DNA from: Microbacterium sp. cf046
GTDB taxonomy: Bacteria > Actinomycetota > Actinomycetes > Actinomycetales > Microbacteriaceae
Length of the DNA: 64,000 bases
NCBI RefSeq assembly: GCF_900114345.1
Contig: NZ_FOZJ01000002.1
Location: 496,001 to 560,000 of the forward strand
Direction: 5' to 3'
Shown: one piece after another, positions 63,159-64,000 of the stretch
Layout of the letters: each line of letters starts with the position of its first letter
Numbering within the stretch: position 1 is the stretch's first letter
Translations under genes and position numbers: made by a program
Notes under the pieces: model-generated
Databases searched by the model: none
Seen by the model: the letters and a program-made list of their open reading frames with translations, nothing else
Told to the model about the DNA's origin: nothing

Positions 63159-64000
63159 ATGACGCACACCCTGACCCCGACGGCCGAACCGGCCGTCGAC
63201 GTCGACGATGTCGCACGGCTGCTGAACCAGGACGGCGAGCGCATCGCCGACCGCGAGCTCGATCCGTATGTCGCAGACATCGATGCCGAGGCGCTGCGCG
63301 GTCTCTACCGCGACATGGCGCTCGTCCGCCGCATCGACACCGAGGGCGTCGCGCTGCAGCGCCAGGGACAGCTCGGACTCTGGGCCCCGTGCCAGGGCCA
63401 GGAGGCGACGCAGGTCGGCACCGCCCGCGCGTTCCGTTCCGACGACTTCGTCTTCCCCAGCTATCGCGAGATCGGCGTCAACTTCGTGCGCGGCGCCGTG
63501 CCGTCGGACTTCGTCCTGGCATGGCGCGGCGAAGCGCACTCGACGTACAACCCCTACGACATCAACACCGCGACCCCGCAGATCATCATCGGCGCGCAGT
63601 CCCTGCACGCGGTCGGGTACGCCATGGGCATCCAGTTCGACGGCACCGATCAGGTCGCCGCGGCGTATTTCGGCGACGGCGCGACGAGCCAGGGCGATGT
63701 CAACGAGGCGATGGTGTTCGCCTCCTCGTTCCGGGCGCCGGTGGTCTTCGTCTGCACGAACAACCAGTGGGCGATCTCCGAGCCGGTCACCGTGCAGGCC
63801 AAGTTCCCCATCGCCGGCCGCGCGCCGGGCTTCGGCATCCCGAGTCTGCGGGTCGACGGCAACGACGTGCTCGCGTGCCTCGCCGCGATGCGCTGGGCCG
63901 TGGATCACGCCCGCCGCGGCAACGGACCGGCCTTCATCGAGGCGGTCACGTACCGCATGGGCCCGCACACGACCTCCGACGACCCGACGCGCTACCGCGA
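63159..64000 (+). CDS. 2-oxoacid dehydrogenase E1 component, alpha subunit (3' truncated by the window edge)
   Basis: The first 280 residues of an E1 alpha subunit are visible; the usual length is about 370-390. It decarboxylates pyruvate or branched-chain 2-oxoacids with thiamine diphosphate. The cofactor motif is GDGATSQGDVNEA, followed by NNQWAIS. GLWAPCQGQEATQVG and the Ser-containing YRMGPHTTSDDPTRY (phosphorylation loop region in relatives) are also present. I chose ATG 63159 because GAGGAGGG (63145-63152) is then 6 nt upstream; an in-frame ATG at 63153 lies too close to it. The divergent Lrp regulator argues for branched-chain oxoacids (bkdA), but pyruvate cannot be excluded. Confidence 0.93.
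   Translation, partial: MTHTLTPTAEPAVDVDDVARLLNQDGERIADRELDPYVADIDAEALRGLYRDMALVRRIDTEGVALQRQGQLGLWAPCQGQEATQVGTARAFRSDDFVFPSYREIGVNFVRGAVPSDFVLAWRGEAHSTYNPYDINTATPQIIIGAQSLHAVGYAMGIQFDGTDQVAAAYFGDGATSQGDVNEAMVFASSFRAPVVFVCTNNQWAISEPVTVQAKFPIAGRAPGFGIPSLRVDGNDVLACLAAMRWAVDHARRGNGPAFIEAVTYRMGPHTTSDDPTRYR

Overview
The window is about 70% G+C with very short intergenic spaces, many GTG starts and frequent 4-bp ATGA/GTGA overlaps. The gene content and order are those of a high-GC actinobacterium: uvrA-uvrC-rapZ-whiA-gap-pgk-tpi-secG-rbpA, then pgl-opcA-zwf-pgi-tal-tkt, then ctaB/ctaA, suf, and a glgC/glgM pair. Protein wording and an intergenic repeat built on GTTCGTTGAGCGAG point to Microbacteriaceae, probably Microbacterium or a close relative. 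This placement is inference from recognition, not a search. I see no phage, transposon, CRISPR array, tRNA or rRNA. The window reads as conserved core chromosome.

Layout. 1-3172: a two-component cluster, with a sensor kinase cut by the window start, a membrane protein with a degenerate GGDEF-like domain, and a convergent OmpR/PhoB-type regulator. 3173-3662: a 490-bp gap holding a long hairpin and four 11-bp direct repeats. 3663-7102: coaE, a Gly-rich orphan and uvrB, followed by a 48-bp tandem repeat. 7293-10511: a zinc-ribbon miniprotein divergent from an OhrR-like regulator, then a secreted 5'-nucleotidase. 10646-22849: uvrA, uvrC, rapZ, whiA, phzF (minus), sod, gap, pgk, tpiA, secG, rbpA. 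22859-31034 (minus): the operon tkt-tal-pgi-zwf-opcA-pgl, covering the oxidative and non-oxidative pentose phosphate branches plus glucose-6-phosphate isomerase. 31343-36604: heme O and heme A synthases, a signal-less solute-binding protein with a cupin, a Na+/H+ antiporter and a small membrane protein. 36858-43544: sufB-sufD-Rieske-sufC-sufT, a MalY/PatB-type C-S lyase and an MFS transporter. 43557-48459 (minus): a ferric-siderophore uptake operon behind a DtxR-type iron box. 48605-55361: bioY, an ABC-F ATPase, SURF1, small membrane proteins, fabG, a hydrolase and serB. 55409-58697: divergent glgC/glgM and an ABC ATPase. 58821-62987: type B L31 with a structured leader, an exonuclease, a hydrolase, a CGNR regulator divergent from an EamA transporter, and an Lrp regulator. 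63159-end: E1 alpha of a branched-chain 2-oxoacid or pyruvate dehydrogenase, cut by the window end.

The genes cover central carbon flow (glycolysis, pentose phosphate, ADP-glucose and glycogen or maltose-1-phosphate), nucleotide excision repair (all three uvr genes), heme A and cytochrome oxidase assembly (ctaA, ctaB, SURF1), Fe-S assembly and iron acquisition.

I did not find a convincing new multi-gene system. The most interesting signals are regulatory. Fourteen genes have a -10-like hexamer exactly 6 nt before the start codon, which suggests leaderless mRNAs. In three places a TAG stop codon is also the first half of the next gene's -10. An 11-bp direct-repeat array of OmpR type lies near the response-regulator gene. 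Other leads are a second 11-bp-phased array between tkt and ctaB, an L31 leader, inverted repeats carrying the stop codons of three convergent gene pairs, and the absence of yvcK, sufS and sufR from their usual places.
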